NCBI GenBank assembly: GCA_015143735.1
Contig: VKHC01000346.1
Span: forward strand, 1 to 10,114
Direction: 5' to 3'
Source: Synura sp. LO234KE
Lineage: Eukaryota > Sar > Synurophyceae > Synurales > Mallomonadaceae
DNA: 10,114 nt
Below the pieces are notes generated by a model. It was not told the DNA's origin. It saw only the letters and a program-made list of their open reading frames with translations, and made no database searches. Positions 8,799 to 10,114 of this stretch are shown piece after piece; position 1 is the stretch's first letter, and every line of letters begins with the position of its first letter. The position numbers and the translations under genes were made by a program.

Positions 8799-9103
8799 TT
8801 GAAGACGCCGCAGATTAATTGGGTCAGCATCCTTACTCTGTCTGGGCTACTGCTTTCAGGTAGGTACTTGGCCTGCTTCCGGGCCTCCTACAAAGCGTCA
8901 AATCTAGAAACCAGGACTCCTCTGCAAAAGTCGATTAAGGCTGCTTCAATGGCTTCAGGAGTTGCAGTGGGGAGAAGGACGGAGGTGAGGGCTTTGAGTT
9001 GGCCCTTTTTCCAGCTGTTAAAGAAAATTTCGTTTGCTTTTGAATTGTGGGTTGTTTTCGTTGTCCAGATTTGATTGGTGACATGATAATTCTCAAAAGC
9101 CAT
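8795..9103 (-). pseudogene. Coding-like frame upstream of the RNase H relic
   Basis: One minus-strand frame runs from the ATG at 9103 to a stop ending at 8795, interrupted only by a TAG at 8888-8890. Its residues look protein-like: a middle part such as TATPEAIEAALIDFCRGVL and, after the stop, EARKQAKYLPESSSPDR. I do not recognise a family. The RNase H frame is itself open for 16 codons before its ATG (8799-8846, reading DADPINLRRLQ) and overlaps the end of this frame. A single frame break near 8840 would join the two, so this may be the N-terminal part of a longer ancestral protein ending in the RNase H module, now broken by a stop and a shift. It could also be a separate decayed gene or chance. 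Composition is intermediate between the AT-rich flank and the GC-rich RNase H part. Confidence 0.35.
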
Positions 9104-9194
9104 GCCAGATTAACCTACCACCAAATTACGAATTACGATTTATCTACAAACGAAATATTTACATATGGAAATTGGTGGACCGATGGTGTTTCTT

Positions 9195-9299
9195 TCAATG
9201 TAGATGGTGAAGAAACCTGGTGGCGGTGAAGCTTTCTGCCTGCCACTCGCTCCTCGTCGGTCGCTCAGCCAGAGGAGGACCACGGGACGATTTGCCCAT
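9195..9299 (-). other. Short GC-rich open frame, 34 codons, unassigned
   Basis: An ATG at 9299 opens a 34-codon frame beginning MGKSSRGPPLAERPTRSEW and ending in a His-rich tail before a TGA at 9195. A shifted frame directly downstream, roughly 9200-9135, also stays open for about 20 codons. The GC-rich composition resembles the nearby relics, and it lies on the same strand about 90 bases before the coding-like frame at 8795-9103. It could be the start of the same broken gene. No family is recognised and chance is quite possible. Confidence 0.2.
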
Positions 9300-9544
9300 A
9301 GTAGGTACAAACACTATTGGTTATTCACGTGGGGGTGCGAATTTCTTTCTCTTCTGATCTGCGATTCTTACTCTTCTACTACCCATTCTCATTATCAGTG
9401 AATATCATCTCGGATTCTTTCGTGCTTTACTCATCTTGATAACCTTAAGTTTCTTACGATTTTGGCTAGCTCAATCATAATCTGAAACTTATTAAGCTAA
9501 GAAAGACTGTTCAAAATCGGCGGCCTCATCGACAGCATATGACT
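9300..9544. other. AT-rich spacer
   Basis: This spacer between the relics at 8250-9299 and the NADH dehydrogenase region holds no recognisable gene or repeat. On the minus strand its left part is purine-rich and would lie upstream of the small frame at 9195-9299. Confidence 0.4.
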
Positions 9545-9593
9545 TCATGCAACAGTTAAGCAATTACAATATTGTAACTTTTTTTGTGATGAT

Positions 9594-9785
9594 ATTTGCG
9601 CACAATATTCGATGTACGGCCTCAAGTGCGCGCCGGTTACCACGAAGTCGTACACGTGGACCACCAGTCGCTACAGCTTTACGCACGAGTCCAATTACCA
9701 CCACGTCCATAAAGATCTCTTGTGTGGCGATGATACTGCCACAGCGGTGTTATTCCCAGTCACAGAGGTGCTCTGGCTCAAAGGG
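9594..9785 (+). pseudogene. Possible Ty1/copia-type reverse transcriptase relic
   Basis: In the plus-strand frame open from 9543 to 9902, MYGLKCAP begins at 9612, close to the YGLKQAP signature of Ty1/copia reverse transcriptases. Twenty-five codons after its Tyr, where that family usually has S-x-x-DH, the frame reads SNYHHVHK (9690-9713). A hydrophobic VLF-V stretch follows at about 9747-9761, near where the catalytic YVDD would be expected, but the two Asp are absent. Spacing and motifs together suggest a decayed retroelement fragment. Against it, the similarity is short, the catalytic motif is missing, no LTR or other retroelement domain is seen, and the minus strand here can also be read as part of the NADH dehydrogenase tail. 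Confidence 0.3.
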
Positions 9786-10114
9786 CGGTTATCCGGCAGG
9801 TATTCGAATGTGGTGCTGGCGATCTCGCGACCGAATAGTACTGTCCGCAGCCAATCGAACGCTACCTGCGCTCGCGCTCGACCTGATAAGAGGTTGGAGT
9901 AGTACAGAAACCTCCACACAGCGAATCCACTCAGGCCAAGCACATGCACCCGGTCGTCGCTCCCCTTGCTCCCCGCGGATGTAGGGGTGGGGGACTTCGA
10001 TCCTGGTAAGACGTCCGTCAGAGGATGCTGATCCCACAACAGATACTTGAGCTCCGCAACTGCCTTGCTACCTCCCACATAGGCTAATGATCCTCGATAG
10101 TTGTAACGGAAATC
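9695..10114 (-). CDS. Type II NADH dehydrogenase (alternative, rotenone-insensitive), C-terminal part
   Basis: NDH-2 is a single-subunit FAD enzyme on the inner mitochondrial membrane. It passes electrons from NADH to ubiquinone without pumping protons. Only the last 139 codons are here; the frame runs off the right edge, so the FAD- and NADH-binding folds lie outside. The visible protein starts FRYNYRGSLAYVGGSKAVAE, the conserved family segment before the C-terminal membrane-binding part. From about residue 61 comes LSGFAVWRFLYYSNLLSGR, then RAQVAFDWLRTVLFGREI, matching the W-R-x-x-Y and FDW-FGRDI pattern of the family C-terminus. Between them, a stretch of about 38 residues rich in Ser, Pro, Thr and Gly looks like a lineage-specific insert. 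The family normally ends shortly after FGRD; here 41 more codons follow before the stop at 9695, so the frame may run into non-gene sequence or an unseen intron. No stop or shift interrupts the conserved part. Confidence 0.82.
   Translation of the reverse strand, partial: DFRYNYRGSLAYVGGSKAVAELKYLLWDQHPLTDVLPGSKSPTPTSAGSKGSDDRVHVLGLSGFAVWRFLYYSNLLSGRARAQVAFDWLRTVLFGREIASTTFEYLPDNRPLSQSTSVTGNNTAVAVSSPHKRSLWTWW

Noticed and set aside
8459-9074. Plus-strand frames opposite the RNase H relic and its upstream part
   Set aside because: They are mirror frames of a strand carrying clear RNase H1 signatures and have no similarity of their own that I recognise.
9608-9674. Minus-strand reading VHVYDFVVTGAH, resembling the YVDD strand of a copia reverse transcriptase
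   Set aside because: It lacks the catalytic Asp pair and is preceded directly by a stop. The opposite strand gives a better-spaced set of motifs over the same bases, so both cannot be right.
9789-10037. Second minus-strand frame across the NDH-2 region, and the long plus-strand frame 9547-9984
   Set aside because: The conserved NDH-2 reading occupies another frame; these are shadows.

Overview
This window looks like nuclear DNA from a eukaryote with sparse genes. From about 1 to 8,200 it is AT-rich (the block 2041-2100 has 19 G+C in 60 bases) and carries no frame I can assign to a protein family. The only recognisable protein-coding signals are near the right end, on GC-rich DNA (37/60 at 8461-8520 and 36/60 at 9841-9900). 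There are no closely packed genes, operons, tRNA or rRNA genes. A type II NADH dehydrogenase and an RNase H1-type protein with a hybrid-binding N-terminus would fit a fungus, an alga or another protist. I cannot name the lineage.

Layout. 1-650: a repeated motif, core CGTCAAAACACGT, occurs three times; two of the copies form the ends of a possible 313-bp TA-flanked non-autonomous element (329-645). 650-6360: AT-rich intergenic sequence with short repeats and fold-back structures and only chance-length open frames. 6365-6755: an isolated GC-rich islet with no recognised product, possibly a gene relic. 6755-8250: AT-rich again, ending in an 11-bp tandem duplication and a run of ten C.

8250-9300, minus strand: a broken RNase H1-like gene. 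The hybrid-binding domain and the first half of the nuclease domain are clear, but the frame is broken at least twice, the second catalytic acid has become Lys, and the C-terminal part fades out. Upstream on the same strand (8795-9103) is a coding-like frame with one internal stop that may be the N-terminal part of the same ancestral gene.

9540-10114: the right edge holds the 3' end of a type II (rotenone-insensitive) NADH dehydrogenase gene, minus strand, truncated by the window edge. Its last 41 codons lie beyond the conserved family C-terminus and overlap, on the other strand, a frame resembling a Ty1/copia-type reverse transcriptase segment. A decayed retroelement may therefore lie against the gene's 3' end. 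The recognisable items are one respiratory gene and fossils of others; they do not form a joint pathway. I found no convincing previously undescribed system. The best leads are the motif family with its possible element, the RNase H relic with its upstream extension, and the antisense reverse-transcriptase-like frame.
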